This document shows, piece after piece, positions 22,316-32,906 of a stretch of 64,000 bases of DNA. Position numbers and translations under genes: made by a program. The stretch spans positions 186,001 through 250,000 of the forward strand of contig JAIUPT010000008.1 of NCBI GenBank assembly GCA_022315425.1, written 5' to 3'. Below the pieces are notes generated by a model. The model had not been told where the DNA came from, ran no database searches, and worked only from the letters and a program-made list of their open reading frames with translations. Origin of the DNA: Pseudevernia furfuracea (lineage: Eukaryota; Ascomycota; Lecanoromycetes; Lecanorales; Parmeliaceae). Positions within the stretch are counted from its first letter, which is position 1. Every line of letters starts with the position of its first letter.

Positions 22316-22915
22316 ATGCTTGGAAGAAGGCGCACCAACGGCATGGGCCCCCGCCCTCCCAACATCTGCCTCCACTTCATCACATTCGGCAACCGACGCG
22401 GCCAACCGGAGTTACCAATGCCCGTGACCTTCCACCTGGACCTCTCAAGAGTGCAATCGCCACCACGTCACCTCTTGCAAATGTACACCGGCGTCTCCTT
22501 CGGAATCGCCGAGTCCTTCTTCTCGATCCCAGGACACGAAGAGTATTACCGCGACTCGTTGCAGTTGTTGGAAGATAGGCTCCACAGCCGGCTTGCAGAC
22601 CCGCGGTCAAGGTTCGGTGACTGCGTAGCCGTTGTTGTGAATTGTGTCGCCGGTATGCATCGCAGTATAGCCATGGCCGACCGGTTGGCGCGAGATGTGG
22701 TAAGGAGTTGGCCGCAGGTTCTAATTGAAGTGGTGATAGAGCATCTGGATACGGATGTGGAGCGTGGGGTTCGGCGGGCCCAGAAGGCTATGGTGGGGAC
22801 GCATGGTCGACTGATGCTTGGGGACTATGAAGCCTATGATGTTAGACACCTTTGGAGAGGGTACGATGTTAAACACTGGACGAGAAGACCGAAAGATTGC
22901 CAACAGAGTCCGTGA
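22316..22915 (+). CDS. protein with RapZ C-terminal-like domain
   Basis: The frame gives 199 residues from the ATG at 22316, which has an ACCATG context. It is open back to an ATG at 22076, but the extra 80 codons are Pro/Ser/His-rich and look like leader sequence. The protein matches the layout of the RapZ C-terminal domain: CLHFITFGNRRGQPELPMPVTFHLDLSRVQSPP (residues 18-50), TGVSFGIAESFF, then VVVNCVAGMHRSIAMADRLA (residues 107-126). That last piece corresponds to the bacterial GCTGGRHRSV motif, and EHLDTD follows where RapZ has HRD. In bacteria RapZ binds small RNAs and controls GlmS synthesis; the fungal role is not known. The N-terminal ATPase domain of RapZ is absent. Confidence 0.65.
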   Translation: MLGRRRTNGMGPRPPNICLHFITFGNRRGQPELPMPVTFHLDLSRVQSPPRHLLQMYTGVSFGIAESFFSIPGHEEYYRDSLQLLEDRLHSRLADPRSRFGDCVAVVVNCVAGMHRSIAMADRLARDVVRSWPQVLIEVVIEHLDTDVERGVRRAQKAMVGTHGRLMLGDYEAYDVRHLWRGYDVKHWTRRPKDCQQSP

Positions 22916-24429
22916 TACGTTTGGAAGATAAAGCAGTAATATACTTTCTTCTTTAATACTGCAGGCGCCTCAGATAGCCAAAGTAATGCCTGTCTCATGG
23001 TTTGAATCGATCGTCTGCTCCATGTACAGCAGCGCAGCACGCATCTCCACTCTCGATTCGAGTATCTCCACTGAGTTGGATCAAGCCTGTCAGTGTCGGC
23101 CGTGCGCTTATGATGCCGCTTCGTCCAGCCTCATCTTTCTGGCTTGAAGTTTCTTGGATGATTTGTACGTGTTTTTACGTCGACTCCTGTCAGACATCTG
23201 CGCTTGCGAAACTCTGGGACTTCGACACTTCATCCATAAGCGATTCCTGCATTCACCTACTACTTCATCTCTAGCCTATACGTCTGCCCCTGTGTTGCTC
23301 TAGCAACGCTAGCGTTTCGCGCAGATGAATTTCGTGGGCCTTGGATTTTGCATTCCAGCAGAAGAAGTGTAGTGAACAGGTGCAACCTGTGACTGTCTGC
23401 GTTGTAGAAGCGTAGAGCGAGTAGAATCGGCGGAGAACCGCAAGCGGGTGGAGATTGAGGCTCCTGTCACGATATTATCAGTGATGCTTGGGTAGCTTTA
23501 TGGTGTATGTGTACTACCCCACTGTCTTCCTCGATACAATATCATTCGCACGGGGAACTACCTCTCGATGTGCGTCGCCGTGGTACATGAATTCGCGTCG
23601 TCAGTGCTTCGAAGCAAAGCTTTACCCAGGGTTCATAAATTCCTTGTAGCTATCTGTAAAATCATCTCGATGACATTCCAGGCTGCAGTTGCATTCAAAA
23701 CTTTGTGAGCGCATTCATCACAATTATCATGCCATCTCTTTCCAGATACTGAACACGTGCGTCGTTTCGCATGACGGGATTCCGTTGAGTTCATCTGCTC
23801 ATTTCTTCATATTGAGCATAAGGTTAGCATCCACCAGAAGCTGGTGGTGCAATCGTAGACGCTGCGAATCTGTTAGGAAGAAAGAAAAGAGAGACACCGA
23901 GATAGCTGAGTGTAATGCAGCTCGACCCTCTGATTCGACCAACCAAGTACTTTACTTTAGTCATAAGGATTGATGATTTGTAAGCACTGTGAGGGGCTAA
24001 TCGCATGACGCATCTCAAAAGCCGAATTGCTTCAAGAGATCCAACCGAATTTCTACCCCACCATGACTACAAATTTGTGCAGCAATAATAAACTAATAAG
24101 CACAAAAGAGCAATTTACCTCGCAGTGAGACTCAGCCGTACCCCTGCCTCCCATACTACGGTACCTTCGCATCCACATTGATCGTCGACATGTATCATCT
24201 CCTCGTCGCAGGCGATCAATATGCCATATACCGTCACCAAGTCTCCCTCACATCTCCGGAAACAAGCTTTGGGTCCAGTGCGGATAATTACTTGCCATCT
24301 CTGCACCAGGATGTCCCACGTCACGATCATTTCGGCCAGTGAGCTGGACAAATTCCGCCAAGTGTTCGCAATACTCTCCCAGCATTACAACCGCCGGCAG
24401 GAACAGCGCCCCATTTCCATAACCCTGAC
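22916..24429. other. intergenic, no gene seen
   Basis: Only short frames without recognisable content occur here. Confidence 0.35.
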
Positions 24430-25096
24430 AATAGAGACTATATACTCAATGATTTTGCGACCGTTTTGTTCTGTCTTATGGTTTGCTTGTTTGCCAACGG
24501 AGTCTACACAAAGCTTTTTATCATTCGTAAAGCGGCCTGCGATGACTGTAAGTGCGCTTTCAGATATGTCAATCAAATCGAGCAGCGACTGACAGTTGTG
24601 CAAAGTTACCTTGACAGTCGGATTGGATATAGAAAATCGATGGATATAGCACCACTGACAAAGGCGCAGCTCGGTTGCGTTACAGGGTAGATCGCCAGCT
24701 TTAGAGTAATGTGCTAAACAACAGCGTTAAGCTTCGGCGTGACGATTTTCTAACTTTGCATCCAAAGGCAACATATTAGAACCGATCGGGAAACATCAAT
24801 GGGATGTCAGACTAGTCGACCTCGTAAACGGCACTTTTCACACAGTGAGTGTCTACCATCCTGCTCAGGAGCCTCCTTTGACACAGCCTAGCCTATCGCC
24901 ATCCTGGTTTTTTTGGTCGCCTTTCACGTTCCTTTTGCCCAAACTCACACCTTCGCTCTTCTTATTCCAGGTCTTTCGGCCCTTGCGGTGGGTTCAAATA
25001 TCCGTCGATATCGGCGCTAATTTGACGTGTGTCTTTTACGGAACCGCCTCTGTCGCACAAATCGTATATTCTACACCAAGACGTGGTGAGACATAG
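24430..25096 (+). pseudogene. decayed PTH11-like rhodopsin-domain gene
   Basis: Pieces on the plus strand follow the order of the intact PTH11-like gene at 3608-5197. Near 24470-24549 the text is VCLFANGVYTKLFIIRKAACDD followed by GTAAGT. Near 24785-24844 it is IGKHQWDVRLVDLVNGTFHT followed by GTGAGT. At 24890-25096 it is PKLTPSLFLFQVFRPLRWVQISVDIGANLTCVFYG ending STPRRGET and a stop. Each aligns with the intact gene's YTKYFITRKLGWDD, THQWNVRL, TKLTFFLMYLQIFWPLKW and FYMTPRKGET. The pieces need frame changes and the C-terminal half is missing. I read it as a dead paralogue; exact ends are approximate. Confidence 0.6.
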
Positions 25097-25993
25097 TTTG
25101 GAAAAGTCCACTCTCAACCATGGATTGTCCACGTTGAAACTCACGTCGCCTTCATCGCCACGACCTGCTAGTCCATAGTATTCTATCATTTTCACCAACA
25201 ACATTACGAAGTTTAAAACGGTAGCTCTTGGCATTCTATGTTGGCAGTCAACTCGCCTTTCTTGCCGCAGTGCTGCTCTGAAAATTGAGAACGCGTGGCA
25301 TGTTGAGGCTCGAGAGGTTCGACTTTTAAAGAGGTTCTGGGCACGGCGCACCATGAACCAGGTAATCATAACGATATTGAGTTCGACATTTGCATCCCGA
25401 TAATCCATCCGCTTTCACAGCCTAGAGGAAAACATAGCCTATAGTCCAAGTTTTCAGCGTTAGGCGGAACACAACTGCTATTTGGAGAGCTGCTCCAATC
25501 CAATGGACTAATGCTCGCGAGGGACATTTTACACCTGCCAGCGGCTCGGAGAGCACCCAGCGAAGGAGATAGTAGCCACTTCGGGGTTGCGGAGGGGACA
25601 AGACAGAGGGAAGGAGATGCAAAGAGGACGAATCGCTGCGGTTAGAACTATAGAAGCAGCGAATGTGTTGACGAACGCGCGCACAATTAGTGTTCACTGT
25701 ATGCAGCCTTCCGCTCAACACTTGAAGATGACTCAATCACTACCTTTGTGTCATCGACTTGCAGCCAGCACATTTGTTCAACACTTTATATATAAACCAG
25801 CGTTTTCTGATTGGTTAGTTGGACATTGACACCCACGTCGGATTTTCTATAACTTCTCGCAACTTTCACAACTCGAAGTCGTCAATTCTTCTCTTTTGAC
25901 CCAAACTTTACTACAACTCCCTTCGAGCCTGTTTCATCAAACGCCTCAAAGCCTGTGACCTTGCATTCATATTTGGATACTAGTCGAGAGACA
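25097..25993. other. spacer between the PTH11 remnant and the phosphatase gene
   Basis: I see no supported gene. The last 150 bases are C/T-rich leader-like sequence before the phosphatase ATG. Confidence 0.35.
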
Positions 25994-27249
25994 ATGTCAC
26001 AAAACAATAGCCGAGAGGAGAGGAAATATGAACAGCAAACCCCGAGTACACCAAGGCAGGAGATCTTGCCCGGACTCTATCTCGGCGAGTAAGTCTTCCC
26101 ACCTCTTACTAGCCAAGCAACGAACTGACCAACCTTCCACAGTGTGATAGCTGCGGAGAATGTGGAAGACCTTCGCAGCAAGAACATATCCTTCGTCCTA
26201 TCAATCAAGCACCTGAACCTCTTGCCAGCCACGCGCGACGCCTATTGTAGGGTGCGGATCTCGCACATACACATCCGAAAGACAGACCGTGTTGATGAGG
26301 ATCTAATTTCATTGTTCGAACCCGCGTGCGATATGATCGATGGGAGATTGGCCAAGGGCAAGGCCGTCTTGGTGCACTGTGCAGTCGGAAGGAGCAGAAG
26401 CGCCACTGTCGTGATCGCTTATGGTAAGTGACAGGCGCATCTCTCGTAACCCAACAATAGTCTATGGATTGCTAACCTGGACTAATTACAGTTATGCGAC
26501 ACCTGAACCTAAGCTGCCAAGAAGCATTCGAATTTGTGCGAACAAAGAGACCTGGAATAAACCCGAACTCCGGGTTTCGTGAGCAGCTCAAAATGTGGGA
26601 GACGTGCCGGTTCGATCTCCAGAATCTACCGGTGGTAAAAGAGAAACCAGATTCTGATCCAGTGTACCTAATTCGTACAACTGAAGTCAAAGAGGGAATG
26701 GCGGAAGGAGAAGAGGAAGCAAAACAGGAAGCAAAGAGAAGACAAGAAGAAGAAGAAAAACAGAAGGCACGCGTGGATGAAAAGGAAGCAGAAGATGTCA
26801 AAAAGGAACGGGAGAGCGGAGGGAATGAGAAAGCAGAAGAGGAAGGAAAAGACAAGGAACAGGATGAAAATCCTGAAGCAAATGGCTGCAAGGAGGAAGC
26901 GAAAACCGAAGCTTCACCAAGCACAGAAATTTCGGCACACGAGATTACAAGCCCCCTAAGCATTGACACATCCTTCAGTGCGGGACTCCGGATGCTTGTC
27001 AAAAGCCGGGAACCACAGAACGGCGATGATCACTCAGCCGCCGGACCTTATGATCGCATCGACATAGCAGGAACGGATTCACCTCCACTTCCAACCGCGT
27101 CTGAAGTTGTCCGCGCAGCTATCAAGCCCCTGTACTTGAAGTATCCCGCCATGGGCAAGAAAAAACTGCTCCGCATCCTCAACGCAGACCAGGGCTGGAG
27201 CATCGGAAACAAAGAGTTTCGCTCGCACCTCGAGGCTATTTCCGACTGA
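25994..27249 (+). CDS. dual-specificity protein phosphatase with long charged tail
   Basis: Three exons, 25994..26088, 26143..26423 and 26492..27249, give 377 residues. The introns are 54 and 68 bases with GTAAGT starts. The catalytic domain occupies about residues 20-165: EILPGLYLGD, SIKHLN, a candidate general acid in KTDRVDED, and the signature HCAVGRSRSATVV with nucleophile Cys111 and Arg117 (CX5R). NSGFREQLKMWE follows, as in typical DUSPs. Residues 180-260 are almost entirely E, K, R and Q, probably a long charged helix. The end, ASEVVRAAIKPLYLKYPAMGKKKLLRILNADQGW, looks like a small conserved fungal motif (YPxMGxKKLLxxL). Substrates are unknown; the tail may mediate partner binding, which is inference. 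Confidence 0.85.
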
Positions 27250-27996
27250 ACAATCCAGAAAAGATGGCAATGAGAATTGAGGCAGAGATTGTGACCTGAA
27301 AAAGGGGAACGAGAGGTCCTGAAAAGTCTGTTCATTAGAAGTCAGAACTTGGAGACAGATGTTGCATTAGCGGACACTGATTTAGTTGAGCAGTATTTAC
27401 ACACCAATTGTACCCAGTAACAGAGGTCGTTCGCGATGTCAGACCAAGAACACCATCTTTCGCCATGTCCTGCAGCATAGAAAACCGAGTATCTATACCA
27501 CTTGTAACGTAGTAAAAGCGTGCTAGTAAGAGAATGTAGCAAAAGTCACAGTTTTTAAACGGCATACACTTCGGGCGCATCGTCAAAGAAAGGCGACAGT
27601 TGTCACGTACTTTCCCTTAAAGAATCGTCAATTTTGCGGAGAGAATTGTTCTTCATTGTTTTCAAATCGTCTTCGGCCGGAAGAGTCAACTTGTTCTGAT
27701 CAATGTCCACAAGTATGCGCGCAAACATGGGCTTTAGCCTGTTGGGATTTGGAGGGTTTAGTATCGTCTCTATGAATGACTTTTGCTATATTTCTCTTAT
27801 CTTGTTGGCTTTGCTTGGTACATTAGTACGGAGAGACGCCGCAAAGGTTCTAAATGAGGTTAGTTTGCCTCAGTAGCGTTGCCGTAGAATAAATCTTGGC
27901 GCAGCAATCAGGCTTCCGGCTTCGACAACATCGCTACTAGCTACAAGGTACCTCCAGGTCACTTTTGGCTGCCTGCATATGTAAGTCGTGGCCGAA
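27250..27996. other. intergenic, no gene seen
   Basis: Only short frames occur here. It separates two same-direction genes. Confidence 0.35.
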
Positions 27997-30627
27997 ATGC
28001 TGTGTAATCAGTGTCAAAGATTAGAACCAGCTATCCACGAAGAAAACAACCACAGATGTCTGACTCGACATCATGCATGTTTCGATGACCTTATTGAGTC
28101 AGCCAATAGGGGCTGCAAGCTTTGCCAGCTATTCCGGCCTCGCGTTGAGCACCAAAAGGATCACCGAGTCCCCGAGGAAGATCCTAAGGGTTGGTACGGG
28201 TGGATTGGCACAGACCCTTGGGAAACCCCGTACTCGTATAGATCACGACAGAAGTACCACATAAATGGCAATATGTATTATGTCGATTTTGGCAGTCACT
28301 ATACGCTGGACAGCGAAAATGCTCGACCAGCAGATGTGCAACGTAAAGAAGAGGATATCGAGGAAAATTGTCCTACGAAGGGATTCAGACTCGGTCAGGG
28401 ACGGGAATGGCGTCAGAACCACCGCTTTGATGATCATGAAATCTTCCAGTGGCTTTTTAAGCATGGACAAATTTCTAGTGGACCTGAACAGATATGGATC
28501 GAGCGTAAATACCGAGAGAGCAGCGGAAGCCATGACAAAGGACAGCGCGAGCCGATTTCTTCCTTTAAACTGAGCGCAGGCTCTTTGGCGCTCAGAGAAC
28601 ATGCTAGCTATTGCCTCGAGGGACGCAAATTCGGAAGTCTCCAGGAGCTTGCACTTCTATTTCCAGGGCTTTGGAAATGGCGCTGTGTCTCCTTTGGCCA
28701 GTTCGAGTTCTATGTCTCTCAGGACCAACCGCTATCAGGACCTTGGCAATCCATCACGGCAAAGCCCATTCAAGCGCACGCTGAGCTGCCAGATACTTTC
28801 GCAGTCCTTAATAAGTGGCTGCTAAATTGTATCAGCAATCATCCTCGTTGCCGCAAAACAGAGCCCGCAGATCTTCCACGCCGATTGATTGATGTAGGGC
28901 CGCCCGACGGTACGAAAAGCCCACGTTTATACCTTCGTGAACAATGGTTCTTGACAGAGAATTCGCATTATGCAATATTAAGCCACTGTTGGGGCACTGC
29001 CCACCCTGAATCTAGCCAATTCTTCAGGTTGTCACTCCAGAATGTGAAATCAATGCAATACAACATCGACTTTGGCAGGCTTCCGAAGAACTTCCAGGAT
29101 GCAATTCTCATCACCCGCGCGTTAAATCTCCGTTACTTGTGGATTGATGCTTTGTGTATTCTTCAAGACTGTCCAGAAGATTGGGCATCAGAGGCATCCA
29201 AAATGGCACAGTACTACTCTGGAAGCGAGATATGTATCGCTGCTACTGCAGCTCCACATGCACAGTACGGGATACTTCGTTCAAGAATCATTGGAAGTAC
29301 TTCGGCCAGACTATCAGGCGAAGCCGAGGACTTATCTGTACGGTCACTTGCAGATGACGTACTTAGCCTCATTACATATGACGAAGTTCTTGCAAAACGA
29401 CAACCGATCTCTTGCCAGCCTCTTAATTCGCGGTCTTGGGCGTTTCAAGAGAAGCTACTGTCTAGACGAATCGTTCATTACACTAAGCAGCAGATGATCT
29501 GGCAGTGCCAGACTTGTCTAGTTGGGGAGGATGGTCAGGTCGGTGAAGACCTGGACCGAACGCCAAGTCCTAGACAGGTCCCTTTAGAACTGACTATTCT
29601 TCCTCCTTTGAGAGAGATCACAGCTGCAAACGAGAATGAGCACAATAAAAATCCTGATCTCAAACTAATGGCTCCTGTGAAAGGGCACACTGGTGTATTA
29701 TATTCTCTGGACGAAGCACTGGATGATATCGGATGGTACAGACTTGTGGATGAATATACCAAGCGATCACTCACCTATTCGTCAGATTTGCTTCCCGCAT
29801 TGTCGGCGCTCGCAAGTGAAGTAAAGAAATTGACGAAAGCTACCTATCTTGCTGGCCTTTGGGCGCTAGACAACAAAATTCCATTCAAATCCCTCCTTTG
29901 GTTTTCGGCCAAGAAGAACGCCCGTGCCAACAACGGGTCACCTTCTTGGGCCTGGTCTTCTGTCCTGGGCCCGGTGATTCATCCAGCTAGCGATATGATC
30001 AGATTTGATCACCCTGGCGCCCGGATAGACTGGGTGCCGTCCCTGCCTACCCAAGCGCCGCCCACAGGCCAGTCACGCTCATTGTTCAGAAAGCATGAAG
30101 GTAAAAAAAAGCTAACTTTGGTTGGGACACGGACTAGAGAGATCATATATAATCACACCGACTCCCAGATAGAGTTCCTGTCAATCAAAATGAGTCTTGC
30201 TACGTCTAACATATTTGGTGAGGTGCGAGATGCGGAACTGAGAATCACGGGTCTAGTGCACAGCTACACCGGAGCGGAAGAGTACGATTTTGCTGCGGAA
30301 CGAGGAGACGAGGACGGAAACTTCGCATTGACCGAGTTCCCGGATACAGACGAGATCACGCTTTCTGAGTGGAAAACGAAGAAGCATGTTCTGCTCTGCG
30401 TGGCGGAGTTCAGGGACAACGCCATGAGCTCGGTCAGCCCGGGGATGACTGCCGGTGACCAGATTCAGTTCATGATTCTCAGACACCTTGGCCAGAAAGG
30501 TCCACCATACTATGTCAGAGTTGGTACGGCCAAGCTCGTGAATAAGGAACAATCGGGCTTCGCGAGAACAAACTCTGCATACACCAAAGCCAACGGCTGG
30601 GTGCGCGAAACCTTAGTGCTTGTTTAA
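27997..30627 (+). CDS. HET-domain (heterokaryon incompatibility) protein
   Basis: Single-exon frame of 876 residues from the ATG at 27997; a GTG three codons earlier is not a likely start. A cysteine-rich N-terminus (CNQC ... CFDDL ... GCKLC) is usual for long HET proteins. The HET domain begins near residue 325 with YAILSHCWG, continues through GRLPKNFQDAILITRALNLRYLWIDALCILQD and ends with QYYSGSEICIAATAA. Then SRSWAFQEKLLSRRIVHYTKQQMIWQC and LPALSALA ... YLAGLWALD follow, the standard downstream segments. HET domains trigger cell death or growth arrest when unlike strains fuse, and these genes are often polymorphic and expanded in moulds. I see no frameshift, so it is probably functional. 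Its trigger and partner are unknown. Confidence 0.9.
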   Translation: MLCNQCQRLEPAIHEENNHRCLTRHHACFDDLIESANRGCKLCQLFRPRVEHQKDHRVPEEDPKGWYGWIGTDPWETPYSYRSRQKYHINGNMYYVDFGSHYTLDSENARPADVQRKEEDIEENCPTKGFRLGQGREWRQNHRFDDHEIFQWLFKHGQISSGPEQIWIERKYRESSGSHDKGQREPISSFKLSAGSLALREHASYCLEGRKFGSLQELALLFPGLWKWRCVSFGQFEFYVSQDQPLSGPWQSITAKPIQAHAELPDTFAVLNKWLLNCISNHPRCRKTEPADLPRRLIDVGPPDGTKSPRLYLREQWFLTENSHYAILSHCWGTAHPESSQFFRLSLQNVKSMQYNIDFGRLPKNFQDAILITRALNLRYLWIDALCILQDCPEDWASEASKMAQYYSGSEICIAATAAPHAQYGILRSRIIGSTSARLSGEAEDLSVRSLADDVLSLITYDEVLAKRQPISCQPLNSRSWAFQEKLLSRRIVHYTKQQMIWQCQTCLVGEDGQVGEDLDRTPSPRQVPLELTILPPLREITAANENEHNKNPDLKLMAPVKGHTGVLYSLDEALDDIGWYRLVDEYTKRSLTYSSDLLPALSALASEVKKLTKATYLAGLWALDNKIPFKSLLWFSAKKNARANNGSPSWAWSSVLGPVIHPASDMIRFDHPGARIDWVPSLPTQAPPTGQSRSLFRKHEGKKKLTLVGTRTREIIYNHTDSQIEFLSIKMSLATSNIFGEVRDAELRITGLVHSYTGAEEYDFAAERGDEDGNFALTEFPDTDEITLSEWKTKKHVLLCVAEFRDNAMSSVSPGMTAGDQIQFMILRHLGQKGPPYYVRVGTAKLVNKEQSGFARTNSAYTKANGWVRETLVLV

Positions 30628-31989
30628 GGATAGCATGTCGATTATCGCGGCTTACTGCTTCTTTGTTATTGCTCAACTACGTTTGGAAAGGGAAGGCGAG
30701 ACGTGCATTAGAGCGTTGATAGGCTCACAAGCATTTGATTCCGATTGTGGAAAAACTTTCGGAAAGAGCTTACAATACACCGATCTCAGCTAGAAATCAG
30801 AGCTGCATGCCGCAATTCTTTGGCGGGTTCTGGGTTATCCTGGTCAATATTTGACGTTCTACATGGGTTCAAAGCCTCTAGACACCGGCAGATTAGCTCA
30901 TGATTGGCTCCACAGACTTCTTTCTCATTTGTCCGAGATCGTAGGCTCTTCTCCACCATTTCCTGACGGTTTCTTGCTTTCCCTCATCATTGTGTGACGT
31001 CCAAGACAGGTCTAAAGCCTCTAAGCATCGGCAGATTTCTCGATGGGTAACAATGACAGACTTCCTGTCGGACGAAGAATGTGGGCTACACTCTGTAAAT
31101 TTCCAGCAAACTTTTCCGCTGGTTTATGTGACCCCGTCAGAGAGTGTAGACTACACGCCCGACCGATCCTACCCCCGAATCATGACCCGCTCAAGCGCTT
31201 CAACACCGACAAACACGCGATCCTCGTCGACTATCTGATGAAAGCTCCGTTCTTTGGCAAGGATAAGAGCAACGAGGAAATGGCAAAAGGTCCTACCAAT
31301 CCAAAGCCCAACCACTGCGCACATATTCTCTCAAGCGACGTCACTCATGTCTTCAGCTTCTTCGCGGCCAACCGGGACTATGACACCGATATGCGTACGG
31401 GTTGGGAAAGGGTTTAGACGGTTGACAAGTCCGGAATGGGAATGGAATGAAGAGGTGCAGAGATCGGAGAGGGATAAGAAGCATTGAGGGGGGATACTCA
31501 CTATGTGACACCGTCAGCAGCCAAGTTTTGCGCTTCGAGGTTTTTTTAAAAAGAAAGGTCTTCAAAATAGGCCGAAGGCAGCTTGTAACGCAGCACAACA
31601 CAACACACAAGCCTAGCACCTTGAAGACGAAAATTGTAGTGAACGCAGTTTAGCCTATCAAGAGGCAAGAGACAGTTGAAGCTTGATGTTCTTCACATCT
31701 TCTACAATTTCACACATTGTTGTGGGTATTGACCAGAATAAATTGACCGCTCGTCCAAGGTATGCTAAAGAGAAGCCCCCAATTTTCGAACAATACCCCT
31801 CCAATAAAAAGGGGCCGGTACTCGAGAGTATTTTGTCGGATTTTCCAGCCAGCGGGCCGTATCGAGACTTACAAATCTATGCTTCTCTCTACGCATGGCT
31901 TTGCTACATTCTCTCACCTCGGGTCAGAGTCTTTGAAGAGGACAGAATCCGAAGGAGCATGTCCCAGAAGGCGTGAAGAGATTGGATGA
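30628..31989. other. gene-poor stretch with a short direct duplication
   Basis: A diverged direct repeat is visible at about 30860-30960 and 31000-31070 (both contain AAGCCTCTA and CGGCAGATT). On the minus strand the copies read as ICRCLEAL-type text, perhaps from a lost STAND-type protein. The plus frame 31043..31417 (124 codons) has no family I recognise. Confidence 0.3.
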
Positions 31990-32906
31990 AGGAGATGTTT
32001 GGAAAGGGGGAAGGATCGTATCCGAAAGGCGAAGAATAGAAAGGCGAAGAATAGAAAGCCGAGAGTATAATACGGCAATGAACAGCGATCCTCGAAACCC
32101 AAGCAGCAGACAAGAGGGAAGCGAGATAAACCCCCTATGCGTACGGGGACATGGGCTATCTCTGCGCTGAAAACCAAGCATCATGGCGTCTTTCCTGCTC
32201 ACTTCTCTACGCCATATAGGGTGTACTGAAAGCAACAAAATTCTGGTCACATCCGCAGTGTCTCCAGCGAGCATTACTTGGGCGGCGCCATAGATAGAAA
32301 GAGAGTTGTCGGTGAATGACCCCAGTGCTCTTGCAAACCCGGTCGAAACATCCGTTGCAGTAACGTAGATGTGGTGTTCCCGAGCCTGGATGTCTTCTAC
32401 GTTGCCAAGGAGAGAGTGGCCGATGAAGGATGTGTAGATGGTAGTAACGGCCTCAGATATATACTGGACCTGACGGAATGAAACGTTCTTTGTTGGGAGC
32501 CCAGTCGGCTCGATTTCTGTAACCATGAAAGCCTCTAACGGTGTCACGGAGTAATTGCTGCGTGCTACGTTCACCAACACGCTGAAGCTATCTTACTTGG
32601 CGTGAAGGTAACATTGCATTGAAGGTTCGTAAAATTTTGATAGTCGAAACCGGGCAGCGAAGCCGCACATGTACAGGCTATCCTTCCCTTCCGTACCGAA
32701 GCTACATATACGATCGTTCCGTTGTTGGCAATTGTGAAAAAAACAGCAGATCCCTTGAAGGGCCCATTTGGCAGGGAACCGTTGGTCCAAAAGAGGCGGG
32801 GGGTTATCACCTGGAACGTTCTCATTGCCACGCATGGGCGCGATGGCCAGTTGGCTAGTATCCTTCTCCCGATCGAGGTGTCCAGAGAGGGCAGTAAATT
32901 CTCCAA
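31990..32906 (-). pseudogene. frameshifted remnant of a fungal membrane-protein family
   Basis: On the minus strand 32906..32590 reads GSAVFFTIANNGTIVYVASVRKGRIACTCAASLPGFDYQNFTNLQCNVTFTPSK, a conserved stretch of an uncharacterised family of multi-pass ascomycete proteins. Immediately after it the frame breaks. The next frame continues the family text as SVLVNVARSNYSVTPLEAF and LPTKNVSFRQVQYISEAVTTIYTSFIGHSLLGNVEDIQAREHH, then YGAAQVMLAGDTADVT. No splice signal fits the junction near 32585, so a one-base change in frame is likely. The N-terminal membrane part of the family is missing and the C-terminus runs into unrelated text. I recognise the family only as hypothetical. Confidence 0.5.

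Noticed and set aside
31043..31417. 124-codon plus-strand frame (includes DYLMKAPFFGKDKSNEEMAKG)
   Set aside because: I could not match it to any family and it overlaps the direct duplication region; kept only as a note.
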